From Sanderia malayensis (Eukaryota; Cnidaria; Scyphozoa; Semaeostomeae; Pelagiidae), in the NCBI GenBank assembly GCA_013076295.1, contig RQOL01000772.1, positions 3,005,087-3,069,086 of the forward strand: a DNA stretch of 64,000 bases, written 5' to 3'. Positions within the stretch are counted from its first letter, which is position 1, and every line of letters starts with the position of its first letter. This document shows, piece after piece, positions 1-12,700 of this stretch. The translations under genes and the position numbers were made by a program. The notes beneath the pieces are model-generated. The model was not told the origin of the DNA, did not search any database, and was given only the letters and a program-made list of their open reading frames with translations.

Positions 1-975
1 CCCTAACCCTAAGGCTAATGCATCAGCCATTAGGACACCATTACGTCAGATATGCTCCTGCGCAGTACCATTACTTACGCTACTGCGCGTCCTGACAACC
101 CCTCTCCTCCGCATAGGCTAATGCTAACTCTAACCCTAAGGCCAATGCCTCCACCGTTAGGACACAATTACGTCATATGCGCTCCTGCGCAGTACCAATA
201 TTTATGCTACTGCGCATCCTGACCACCTTTCTCCTCCGCATTGGCTAACCCTAACCCTAACCCTAACCCTAATCCCAAGGCCAATACATCTGCCATTAGG
301 ACATCATTACATCATATATGCTCCTGCGCAGTACCCTTCTTGAAGCTACTGCGCATCCTGACCTCCTTTCTCCTCCGCATTGGCTAACCCTAACCCTAAC
401 CCTAACCCTAAGGTCAATGCATCAGCCATTAGGACTTCATTACGTCATATATGTTCCTCCGCAGTACCCATTTTTATGCTATTGCGCATCCTGACCACCA
501 TTCTCCTCCACATAGGCTAACTCTAACCCTAACCCTAACCCTAAGGCTAATGCATCAGCCATTAGGACACCATTACGTCAGATATGCTCCTGCGCAGTAC
601 CATTACCTACGCTACTGCGCATCCTGACCACCTTTCTCCTCCGCATTGGCTAACCCAAACCCTAACCCTAACCATAAGGTCAATGCATCAGCCATTAGGA
701 CACCTTTACGTCATATATGCTCCTGCGCAGTACCCATCTTTATGCTACTGCGCATCCTGACAACCTTTCTCCTCCACATAGGCTAACCCTAACCCTAACC
801 CTAACCCTAAGGCTAATGCATCAGCCATTAGGACACCATTACGTCATAAGCGCTCCTGCGCAGTACAAATATTTATGCTACTGCGCATCCTGACCACCTT
901 TCTCCTCCGCATTGGCTTACCCTAATCCTAAGCCTAACCCTAAGGCCAATGCATCAGCCATTAAACCTTATATCA
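1..975. repeat. Telomere-associated satellite, about 8 monomers
   Basis: Tandem monomers of 127-138 bp, judged from the spacing of the AAGG(C/T)(C/T)AATGC motif at about 11, 138, 276, 411, 542, 673, 809 and 943. Each monomer opens with two to five CCCTAA hexamers. It then carries TTACGTCA (a CRE/ATF-type octamer), an inverted repeat GCGCAGTA...TACTGCGC with a loop of about 14 bases, and ends CTCCTCCGCATTGG. The hexamers and position at the window edge suggest a subtelomeric array, but the same satellite occurs inside a gene at 47.5-49.0 kb, so the array need not mark a chromosome end. Confidence 0.93.
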
Positions 976-2130
976 TACATGAAGTAGGTATTAAAAAAAT
1001 CAAATTTTGAAATAGACTGAAAAATGACTCACAAGGAGTCGAACTACACTAAATAGGTCCTACTGATCACGTTGAGACAATTCCCAGCTCTCTAGGAGCA
1101 ATGGCTCAAAGACCCAGATTTCCCGCGGATAGCTATTTAAACTTTCTATCATACTTGAAGAAGGTACTGAAAAATTCGAACTTTGAAATGGACTGAAAAA
1201 TGACTCACAAGGGGTCGAATTAAGCCCAATTTACACGACACTTTTTAACCCAGGTTCAACCCAGGTTCACCCTAACCCAGGTTTGATTTTTGTCGTGTAA
1301 ATCGAGTAAACCTGGGTTGAACCTGGGTTAAGAAAATCCTGCTCATGAGTCGGGTTGAACCTGGGTTGAACCCATGTTGAGGGTCGTGTAAATCGAAGTG
1401 GGGTTGAACCCGGGTTGAACAAGCATAATTCACATGCGCAGTGGTGGTAAGCGTGGCGCCAAAACTTCATCTTATTGTGTGTGGCCTAGTGTGTGAGGAT
1501 CATGTAAGTTTCGAAAAAAATGGTAATTTGAGAAAACTTATGGCAACAACAATCGCTCTTCCCAGGTTTGTCAAGCTGGATTTCGTTTTTCTACGTCGCA
1601 ATCTCATATATTTTTCGATCCGCTTCCTTGCAGCTTGAATACGCTGCTTCATTCTCTTCAGTCTGATGTATATACATTCTGGCTGTAAAGACAAGCGAAC
1701 AGTAGCATTGACTTTATAAGCAGTGCGATTTAGATATAGTCTTTGTTTTATCAAAAGTAAACAGCAACCATAGAGATAATAATTATGTCTGAGAGCAACT
1801 TACAAAGTGCGCATGCGTGTTTATTGGCTAACCCGGGTTCAACCCAGTTTCCTATTTACACGATAAAATCCTGCGAAGCAGTGTAAATCGGACAGGGTTG
1901 AAACCGGGTTAGGGTGAACCTGGGTTGAACCTGGGTTAAAAAGTGCCGTTTAAATTGGGATTTATACTAAATAGGTCCTACTGATCACGTGTCGGATACC
2001 CTTTGCAGCAATTATATTTCTTTATGTAACCTTCATGAACGCATCTCGCAAAATTCCAAACTTGGAAATAGAAGAAAATCTGCCTTACAAGAAGTTGAAG
2101 TAAACTAATTAGGAAGCTAATAAACTAATC
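971..2130 (+). repeat. Direct duplication of about 180 bp, interrupted by a MITE
   Basis: The segment 971-1146 (landmarks TATCATAC, GACTGAAAAATGACTCACAA, ACTAAATAGGTCCTACTGAT) is repeated at 1147-1222 and resumes at 1962-2000 after the inserted element. A third, much more diverged copy is recognisable at about 2040-2110. No coding potential is seen. Confidence 0.75.
1223..1961. mobile_element. PIF/Harbinger-like MITE (739 bp)
   Basis: The left end AGCCCAATTTACACGAC and the reverse complement of the right end, ATCCCAATTTAAACGGC, form terminal inverted repeats that continue into CTTTTTAACCCAGGTTCAAC. The element is flanked by TTA on both sides (1220-1222 and 1962-1964). The adjacent duplicated copy at 1031-1060 shows the uninterrupted target, so the TTA duplication can be read directly. 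Three-base TWA target duplications are typical of PIF/Harbinger elements. Inside, AACCTGGGTTG-type subrepeats occur repeatedly in both orientations. No transposase is present, so it is non-autonomous. Confidence 0.82.
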
Positions 2131-2150
2131 ACTTACCGCAACTATATCTT

Positions 2151-3053
2151 TATTGTAACTTTGGCAGCGTCTGTTTGAGATGTCCGTACTGTGAACGGCG
2201 TTCAAGCAATGGTTTGCTCAAGTGAAGAACGTGTGCAGTTGTGCCTTTACTCTAATTCCCAATGCATGCAATTCCAAATATTTGAGAAAAGAACACATTG
2301 AAAAACAATGAAAGTTTTGTCGACAATTTACCACATTGTTTTCGAAGATTTCTCGGAGGTACAGAATGCGACAGTGTGTCAAAATGGTTCAGAAAATGTC
2401 CCAAATGTATTGAACGCACGACTTCATGCAACAATTTTATAATTCCTTATATAATTCCTTTTCATCAATTACAGGTGCTGCGTATGTAGAGGAATTCAAC
2501 ATATGTTGTTTCAAAACAGACTGTTTCGTGACCTTATTCTTTCCGTCGCCTCATGCAACTATTTTATCGTATACATACATAGATCGTGAACAATAATAAA
2601 CATCTAAATCTCATCATCAAATTAGTTATCAAAGAATAATAAAACGTTGCATAAGTGTATAAGGTCTAAGAAAAAAGTAAAAGAATTTATCAATCACTGT
2701 TCTGTTGTTTACAATCTGTGCCTAAAATTTTCTATCTATATTGGAGAAAGAAACATTAAATGTGCATTATACGTATATAACATTGATGAAATTTGCATTC
2801 AATAATATTTATCAGGTTAAAATTATGATATATATATCTCAAAGTTTCTCCAAAAGCTTCCAAAAATCAAATTAAATCAAATGGCGATGTAAATTAAATC
2901 AATATAAATTTACTTGACTTTTAACATAGCATTTAAATAATTTCAACAAAAATTAAGTGTTTCAAAATTTCCTTGGAAGCAATTCGAGATTCACCCGGTG
3001 CATATGGTGTGAATAAATAATTATACTAAACAAGTTTCATACCACTCATTTCT
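2151..3053. other. Intergenic, AT-rich; nothing recognised
   Basis: Only short open frames without homology or splice context are present. It includes the 3' flank of the minus-strand ADO gene. I see no repeat or RNA gene. Confidence 0.5.
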
Positions 3054-5784
3054 TTACAATTCAAGGTTTATTGGAGGTCCTTCGTAGTCCTAAAACACAA
3101 AACAGATCACAGTATAAAACATTGTCTTTAAAAATAGACTCATAATGTTTATAACAGGAATACAGTACTTGCAGATATACGTGGTTTGATGCTTAATCAA
3201 ATGAAAAAGATTAAACTGTGTTTATACAGACTATTCCATCACAATAAAAATCCAAGGGTTGAGATATTTCTGCGAGCCATCTCTCGCTGTGAAAAAAAAG
3301 CACAAAAATAATTGAAAATATCCTGCACTTCCAAGAACCCAAAACTTCTATTTTATGCCATATTTGAATGAGGAGAAACATAAACACAAATTTTAACATA
3401 AACATAAACATAAAGCAGAATGTCCCCAAGTCAGATGAGCAAGCGACACAGTAGCAGCACACAGAAAAATGAGAATTTTGTCAAACTAAAAAAAGTTCGA
3501 GTTACCGAGGGTTACGTATGAAACATGGATACGTCAGACCTCATAAAGTTATTGGACATATCCAGAAAGTTAACTCAAATAATAGTCGCTATTTCAAGGT
3601 TTAATTGCAGCTATTAAAGCTAAAGAAAAGTATGTAAATCTAACTGAACACGTAACGCTCCAACATGCAATGAATAATGTACCATAAAAGATTAAATTAC
3701 GATTTCGTTTTACCTTTCGTTTTCACGGGATAGCGCCTAAAAAGTAAAGAGTTGACGTTGAGTTTAGTTTAAAAGTAATTTGACGAACTTTGCCGAAATA
3801 AACATGTATAAGTAATATCTCATTTTATGAGGGAAACATGTCATGTTTCTACTGTACAACAAGCAAGTAACGATGAAAAAGATCAGAGCATTTTGATCAG
3901 TGCATCAGTAAACAAAGAAGCGATTAACAAGAAGTAAATATTAACCAGGCAGTCATAAATCAACATACCCCCACACCATCTTCAACACTACACTCTTTGA
4001 AGTACGAACAGTCTCTGTCCTAAAGGAAAAATCACACAGAAATTTTCACAATTTTATAGCAAATGCAATCACTTTTAAAGCAGACATTTAATCAGCTGTG
4101 CTGGGTAAAATCTTTTAATAATTATACAAATTTTGTTTTTGTGCATAGTGTAATTCCTGTTGAATAAAATTTATTTATAAGAGTTTTTATTTATACAAAA
4201 TGAATTTTCAAACTTACACCAGTTACATAAGGTGGACCAAGGATATCAAGAAATGCACTCTGCCCACTGAAAACAGAGAACATTTAGTTATTGGCATTAT
4301 TCCAACTCTGAAAGCAATGGCTAGACCTGATAATATAATTAAAAACACTTCATTACTTGTGTGCTTGAATGGAATGATAGTTTCCTAGTGTTGGCGTCAA
4401 ACTATATGACTTGTGGGTTTCTGAGAACACTTGCTCTTCGTTTGCTTTACACTTGATAAATTTGCCTGTAATGAATTTGCAAGCAAACATGGATGAGAAA
4501 AGTCCATGCTTCAGAACCATTAACCTGCTTATCATACAAGATGAGTTCTTTGGTTGCACAAAACATGCTTTAGTAATAATATTAGGTGGGAGTTATAAAA
4601 TACAAGAAATAATAAATACTACTTTGTTACCCTGTGATTGTGAATCCACACCATTTGGGCTGAAAAAGAAATTCTCAAAGTAAAGAAAGACAATAAGTGA
4701 TTTCCAAATTATTTTCTTAAATTTAATATAAACAGATCTGAACTCATTTCTCCAAAGAATTTGAAAGAGAAGAGGGGGCAGTCAAAATAACAATGTCTCA
4801 ATTTGAACTCACCTTGCCAGTTGATCATAACTCTTGACTTTCACTGAACCATATAAAACTTTGCTGGAATGAGAAAACTTTGAGCTTTAACATGAATTTC
4901 AGTACTCATATAACTTATATATGAACCAGGGAAGTGATGAAATGGAGCAGGTCTTGTTTTTGAAAATAAATATATCCAAAAACAAGACCTTCTGGGGCAG
5001 ATGGAAAACAACATAGCTTCTAGACTGAATGATTTTTGGTTAAAGTAACTCATATCAGGGAATTTCGTATGATAAAAGTTATAAGTAACAATAATAAACC
5101 CCAAAACATGCAATTTTGTACCATATTCCGTACATTCCAGGGTGATTGTGGAGTGGAATCGAGACACCATTTCTCAAAATAAACACCCCCATTGTAAAAT
5201 ATGGTGACTCAAAAATGTTTATGTATGATACAGGAGCATCAAAACTGTTTGATCTTTTTCTTCTCGCCTTTTTTGATGGTTTTTGCACATTTATGTCCGC
5301 TGTAGTTATCACATCAACCTAAAATAAGATAAAAATGTTCACGGATAGACAGCCCAACATTTTCAATGAAAAGACATTAATTCTGAATATTTGTATAAAG
5401 ATTGTGGGAATTAGAATCAGTCGAATGAAAGATTACACCTCGTGAGTTCTCAACTCAAAGAGTCAGATGTAAACAATATATTGCATTGCTTTTGCCTTGG
5501 TTGTTCTGCGAGATGCTTTTCCAAAATAGGAGACCAGAAATTCACAATTTTGCAAAAAACAAGGTCAGTAGACCTCCAACCGCAATGGTTGTTCTGATGT
5601 TAGATGGATGAATTTATGAATGGCTCGTGTGCGGAAGAAGGTACCGGCCTAGAAATTTAGCAAAAGGAAGAGTTATAAGACTCACCATGCCTTTGAGTTT
5701 TTCTAAATTGGCTGCAAAAGCAGAAACATCTTTGGATCGAAACGTTAGCAGAGCTTGTCCAGCAACTTTCTGGATGGCACTCAT
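3054..5784 (-). CDS. ADO: 2-aminoethanethiol (cysteamine) dioxygenase, 10 exons
   Basis: Thiol dioxygenase of the cupin fold. The family uses non-haem iron to oxidise cysteamine to hypotaurine and N-terminal cysteines of proteins as an oxygen sensor in the cytosol. Exons, all with in-phase GT/AG junctions: 5686-5784, 5122-5318, 4813-4863, 4631-4659, 4357-4465, 4218-4266, 3969-4019, 3714-3736, 3232-3286 and 3054-3089. They encode 232 residues (human 270). The metal-binding pair is in PLHNHPGMYG and the third histidine in YHSIQA, followed by FLDILGPPY and RDCSYF, all family hallmarks. The start at 5784 (MSAIQKV) aligns with orthologues; an in-frame ATG at 5820 would add 12 residues. The donor of exon 9 (ATA|GTCTGT) is weak, so that junction is the least certain. 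Vertebrate ADO is intronless. Confidence 0.93.
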
Positions 5785-6732
5785 CTTAATATCATGATTT
5801 GTCTTGAAGAAAAAGCTCATGTGATGTAAAAGATGATAAGACTAGGATGTAATATCGTTGTACAGTCACATGTCGAAAGCAATACAAACCAAGAACAATA
5901 AAACACAGACCGCAAAGTTTAGTGATGTGCAATGCGACTTGTATTGTTAAATTTGGTCTGTACATTAGGTTACTCTTCTAATTAGGGGCCATTCAAAGTT
6001 TATCGATTTGCAAATACAATTCCCAACAGTGAAAAGTCAACCAGCCAAGACGAAAACAAGATAAAACACAAAAATTCGATTAAATCTTGTGAATAGATGT
6101 ATTTTAGTCACTGGGGGAATTTGAAGAACGCTTGTCAAAAAGTGATTGTTATGTGATTAGTAGGTACAAGAGATGGAACGACAACTGGACCTTCAGACAA
6201 GGGTCCTTGGAATGCAAGAGCAAATCCACATTTCTCAAAGACAGGAGGGGAAAAAACTTCAAATAATGCTACGTAGCTAGTATGAATCGGTAATATTTTT
6301 TATAATTTCGACACAGCACAATACAATATGCATAAATTGAACAATAAACCACAAAAACAACTAGTCCAAATTATACAGCTATTAGCAAGAAATTTTTTGA
6401 GATTTAATGAATGTGGAACTCCACAAAATTAAAAAACAAATCTACTTATCACAGACAAAGAAATACGCAACCTCTTGGAGCAAACTATAAGCTTCATAAC
6501 AAATGTAAACAATTTATTCATTATCGTTGCGGCCACAGTATGCTTTACTATCAGCAGAAAAAGGAATCAGTATTATGTATTTTATCCACGATGTGTCTTA
6601 AAACTTATGTAGATATGGACATATCTTGATGGGTTATCAACTCATCGGATTGCTACGAGTTAAAACTCAAGGCTTAAATACCAAAGCACAATAATCAGTT
6701 GGCACATGAAAATACGTTGTTGAGATTCGCGT
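5785..6732. other. Intergenic between ADO 5' end and RPA1 3' end
   Basis: The two minus-strand genes are arranged head-to-tail here. The stretch holds the ADO upstream region and the RPA1 3' flank, including a reverse-strand AATAAA (TTTATT near 6507) that could be the RPA1 polyadenylation signal. Nothing else was recognised. Confidence 0.45.
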
Positions 6733-9700
6733 CTATAAAGCTTCGAGTTTTTTAATCTCTTCCAAAAGTCGTTTGCCATCAGTTTGAAAGTTGAGTGGTT
6801 GAGCTTGAACACACGTGACCTTGAAACGGTTTTCGTCCTGTGGACAAAAGTAGACGATCCTTGATTTGGGACAAAATCGAGAGACAATAACATCAACGAA
6901 AAAGAGAGCTTTGCTGTGTATTGCGCCCTTGAACCAGACAATAAATCACACGTCTTGGTGGGTTAGATGTTTAGTCTCTTTGCCAGAGAGCTTGTTATAA
7001 GGATGATCGTTACTTAAATTCAACTGTTTTTTAAGCCTGTATGTAGCTATCATGAGAAGGGCAATGAACAGTAAATTGGCATGGTTTTAGGGCGTTATAC
7101 CTGTTCTAAACAACTTACATTGTATGTTTCCATTTTTGCACGAAGTTTCAGGGCGAAAGGTTTAAATGCAGCTTCACTGAAAATATCTTCGAATGCTTGT
7201 TCGTCCTGTGAAGAAAATGAAATTGTGTGAAATTTGTTGCACGGCAGCCGGTATGACTAAATAAAATTGAAATATATTGAGAAGAAAAACACATTTCCGA
7301 AGGATAGCTGGGTGAACTGCAAAAGGAAAGCTGGGTGAATTGGAAAAGGTTGGTTGGATAAATTTCAAAAAAGCTTCAATAAATATTTCAGGAAATTTGT
7401 TGAATATATTGCAGAAGTAAATTGAATATTTTGCTTGAAAATAGTCTGACGCCAGCGGAAGAAGAAAAGCAAGAAAAATCACAAAGCAATCGAAGAACTT
7501 TTGACTTACAGATTCTCTCATTTCACCGATTTTTTCGGCAGTTTCATGAAGCATGGCCTCCGCACTTTCTTGAAAACAAGTTATCCATATGCTACCAGTG
7601 AAGTCGGAAATATTAGCCTGAAAGCCAAATAAATTGCTACATTATATACACTGCATCATGGAGCATTGGACATAGGCAAGGAAAAAAATGGTCAAAGAAT
7701 CTTGGTTCGAGTCCAGGACATTGCTGGATCTTGGTTCGAGTCCAGAACATTTTCTGTGGCTTGCTATCATAAACAACTTGTAAATTCGACGTCTGGGAAT
7801 CGACTCCAATTCTCAAGCGTCCCTACATCCAGAGGTATAAACTTGAACGTGGACATCCAAAGCGTTAAATTCGCACCCCCCGTATAATACAACGCATATA
7901 GCAAGATTTCACTTCTCAGTCAATCAAGCTGCCGGGGGCTAGCACTCCCACTCACATTCAATATCAATCGATATTTGAAAGTCTGATAAGTTTTGTTGCA
8001 TTTCTCGCATCGGTATTCATCTCCATCCTCGATCACCTTCTTGTTGCAGTCAGCGCTTGGACAGGCCTAAATTGGCGAAAAATAAAAGAATAACAACAAT
8101 CGTCTTGCTCGACGGAATCTCAAAAATCAATGCTCTTGCGTTAACCTTGTGGCTAGAAACTGTATTTTTTACACACCTTGTAAAGACAATTGTCCTTCTT
8201 GAGAAAAACTGGCGTCGCTTTAATGGAGAAATAATCCGGCTAAAAATGCAGAAGATTTAATTTTTAACTGGATTGAATTAGATTACTGTTACATTGTGGT
8301 TGCTATAATGAAATATGGCTCATTGAAGAATTTCGAAAAGGGTTATACAAGGATGGGTGGTCTACAAAGCCAAATAAATTCAATAATTCTTGAAGATAGA
8401 TACATTATTATTATGCATGTACTATTTTTCACCTTATCCTTCATTCCAAGTTCTTCACTTCTGACTTGTTCCAGAGTTTTAAACTGTCCACTTATAGCTG
8501 TAGAAAACGAAAAAAGTTCTTACGAAATTGCGAGCGGCAAAGCCAGTAGAAGCGACTGGGTTTAGTTAACAGTAATCAAGGAGCTCCGGATAAAGAGAGC
8601 TGCTTCAATGGTATCATTGAGAGCACTGTTGCAATAAGGCAACACTATGCCTCGAGGACAGTTTAAAACTTCAAGGACTATTGCCAGGTTGGGTTAAAAC
8701 ACTTCTTTGAACTTCGACTTAACAAGAACATACCATGATAACACAACAAATCATCCTACTTACAATCTGAGCGCATTCCAGAAATTGATTTCATCCCGGA
8801 ATCCTTGCCACCTTGATCATACCTAAAAGATTCAAAAAATCAAACAGTCTCTCACAAAAAACTTAAACAACAAAGCAGTTGTATTGGCAAGGGTTCTCTT
8901 ACCATCCCCTCAAAGCATGGGCTGCTGGGATATCTGGGTTAACTTGAAAGACACTGCTGGTTAGCACTGACAATGAGCGGCCTAAAGAAAACAGAATTAT
9001 TGATTATTATATATTACTAACTATTGAATAATATAGAGTCGAGCCTTTAAACTTAGCCTTTAAAAGCAGAGAGGGAAAACTAACAACGGCGTTAGATTTT
9101 ACAAAGTTTCGAGTTATTCAGGGCCAACCTCGAACGAGACATAAATAAAATCACAATAAGATAAGACGGAAAGCTGTTGATCTTATCAAGAAGCCAGTCC
9201 TGTTAACCTTTAGCCTACCAATAGTAGTTTGGCTAAAATTTTTAAATTAATTATTAAAGTTTGAAATATGAGGAAACTCCAAACCTCCAAAGTCGGACAC
9301 TTTTGCTCCTTTCACAGCTATGATCGGATTTTGATTCTCGTATTGATTAAATTTATCGGCCTGAAATTAAAATTTAAATTTAAAGAAGAGATAAAGCAGT
9401 TCATGATGCTATGGTGTATAACATGGCCGATTAAATGAAGTTGGCAAATAAATAAATTTCTAAATACGAATGGAATGAATAAAAGAAGGAATGGACTAAA
9501 AAATAGAGATTGAACGGATGAATGGAAAACATAATGAATGAATAAATGAATGGATAAATGAATGAATGAATGAAGAAATTAATGAATGAATGAACAAATT
9601 AATGAATGAATGAATAAATGAATGAATGTTGACCTTCAAATAAGTATCGCAGGCTTACCGTATCACCCCAAAGAGTTGCATTGACAGCGGTTTCGGATCT

Positions 9701-12700
9701 GTCAACAACATTGATTTCTCTTTTGGAAACCTGGAACATATTCAGCAATCAATACAAAACTAAATCACCCTGCGGAGTCGCGTGCTAACAGCAAGATAAC
9801 TGACGCAAGAACAGTTATGCGAGTTCATTGAGAATCCAGTTAAATAGAAATTAATTTGACTGAAGAACTAACCTCTCTGTTCGTGGAACGTATGGTTATC
9901 TTCACAACATCTTGCATGGATTTCACAACTCCAATTATATCTGTGGGAAATGAAAGCTACGCCATCAGATGTAACTAAAACAAGCAACAAAATAAGCTTG
10001 ATGGCGTTTATAATGTTTAGAATAATTAGCATATATTACAGAGCCACGTGTATACAAGAGTTGAACTGCGATGCCGCAAATGGGCAGGGGAGTAGGGAAT
10101 TCTTTGAAGTTAACGAAAGTTCGAGTCAGCAAGAGACAATGGTGGGGATATGCGCGTCACGAATCTACACCAGCGCTGACAAAGTTTACTTACCAACCAT
10201 CGAATCTTTGTTTACATTTTCAAGATCGGCAATGTTCACAAAATTAAACTGCACTTGTGGCAGATCATTAGTATCCGTGCACTGAAACAGAACGAAATTT
10301 CGCTAATATGTTTCAGAAAAGTATCTTCAGAAAAATGCCTCAATTAGCACTGAAATGTCACGAACAAAAAAACGAAGAACAGAAACACACGCACTAATTC
10401 TACAGTGGAATCCGTGTTCAAATACATTTCGTAATCATTTTTCAGCGATGAGTATTGCTTGTTTGCAGTTCTCAGTGAACCTTTTGATATGTAGTAAACC
10501 TGGAAAAGCAAAAACACAAGAATCAATACGGATAATGTTTAAAAATGAAGATACTTCAATAGCAAAGAAAATTAATTCTCTTGATCAAAGCTAAAGAGGG
10601 GCCACAAGGTAATATATAAAGAGAAGAGTTGAAAGGCATTTGGTAAACACGAAAAGCTGCAATAAAGTCGTACAAAGTGCATAATAAAGTCGTACAAAGT
10701 CGTACAAAGTGTGGAAAGTTGATTGATTTGGAAAGATAAAAGTCATATACTTAAAAGAGATAGATATGGTCGACGATTAAATGAGCAACAAGAGATAGGG
10801 TCGACGATATGGTGGATTGTGGAAGGAAGTTTTGATTGCGATAATTTCAATCATTCTCACCTTTCCGACTTCCAATTTCTCGTAAAAGCTGTCACAAGCT
10901 TGTTGAAAGGCAGTTGCTCTGATTTCACCCTGAAGCGAAACAAAATAAAAAACAACATAATCACTACCCTGAAACTTGAATTATTTTCACAATCATCCAA
11001 CACACTGCATCAAACAAAACATGCTGTGTACTTCTGACGTTTCATAACCAAAACACAAATAATAAAATGTTGATGTGACGGTTACTTACGCTTTCATCAA
11101 GAAGATCACAATTAAATAATTTTCCTTCGCCTTTTGAATTATTCCACGTTCTGATTGGAGACTTGTTCGTCACTCTAGCTCTGATCGTCCAGCTAAAAGC
11201 AGTAATATCAATCTCACATTAGCTAGCTTGCATACAGACCAGCGAATGCCTGTACGCAGGCTACCATTAGCATGGTAGTGAAAATAACCAAGCAATCAAA
11301 TTAATATCCAACGTCTCATTTAATATCTTACCGATTTTGGTATGGGGTGAGGCTGCTTATTGGATGAACAACCACGCCCCCGGGGGCACCTCCAGCGGGA
11401 TTGCTCGACATTTTCGAACTGAAAACATAACGAGAATAGGACTATTTCTGAAACTATATTCAATTTGAGATTGTATGTATCATTATTGATTGGTAACAGG
11501 TCAATTAATATACTCATTAAACAATTTTGTATGCTATAAATGGTGTTGAAAAGCACTTTCAAGCAAATATTGGTAGTTTTAATTGCTTTGTTAATTTACA
11601 ACAATATTTTAAAAACTTATCATGATGAATAGCTATGAATGTAAAAATTATTGAAAGTTACAGAAATTTGCATGTTCATACCCGCCACTATAAAATGCTG
11701 AATTGCTTGCTACATTGCCATAAGGATTAGGTCTGCCATTAGCCATACCTACAATTTAAAGCAACAAACTGCAGTAAGCAACTATGAGAGAAATCAGATC
11801 AGCAAACATGACTCTAATCAGGTCTAGAGAGGTTGCTTGAGTTGGGCACATGGAAAAGATGACCATGGAAAATTGGAGCAAGATCTGACATGATATTTAT
11901 TTAAGCACCTTTGTTCTGTTGTTGTTGTTGCTGTCCAGTTGCAGGTTTAACAGGTGCTGGATTGCTGTACTGATTCTGATTGTTGGTATTTGGCTTCTGC
12001 TGTTGTGGCATGGGACGACTCTGCATGTTATTAGCAACTGAAAAAATTGACAATGAAGTATTAGTAGTTACACATGGCCACACGATCACTCACACAAGAT
12101 ACTACATTGCATAATGGTATAGCATACACTTAATTCAAAAACTGTCAGCCCCTGTCAGTCCAGCATTCTTATCATAATCATCATCTTAAAATGTTTGTTA
12201 ATGCAGGTTGAAAACTAAGGCAGTTTTCTCTGAAGTGTACGTGCAATGGAGGTTCAAAAATCCCATCAGAATCAAATCTCAAACCATTTATAATAAAATT
12301 AAACAAACAGAAATGCATACCATTATTTTGCCCTTCAGCAGCCATTTTCTCCAAAACACTAATCTGATCAGTAAGCTGTTGAGGAGCACCAATCTTAACA
12401 TTCATGTCTGCGGTTTCAAGCACGGTCATCTCCAGAACAACAAGGACTTTCCTGTTCACAAAGCAAAGTTTTTTCAATTAGCCAAAAAATGTGTCAAACC
12501 AGGGCAAGGCAAAATGAACCACAAATGGTGGTCACATCAAGAGGAAGGACCAAAATCACATTGCTTAGATTATGAATAGCCATGGGTTATTCAGTGGTCC
12601 CTTTGCACTTGGTACATAAACTAATACCTTAGGAAGATGTTAAACATACTTTACCATCAATCAATCAATCAAGGTTTAACTTTACAGTAATATTAAACCA

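Noticed and set aside
7700..7760. Two copies of GGTTCGAGTCC, which matches a tRNA B box
   Set aside because: No A box, no cloverleaf and no acceptor stem around either copy. It is a 27-base direct repeat, not a tRNA gene.
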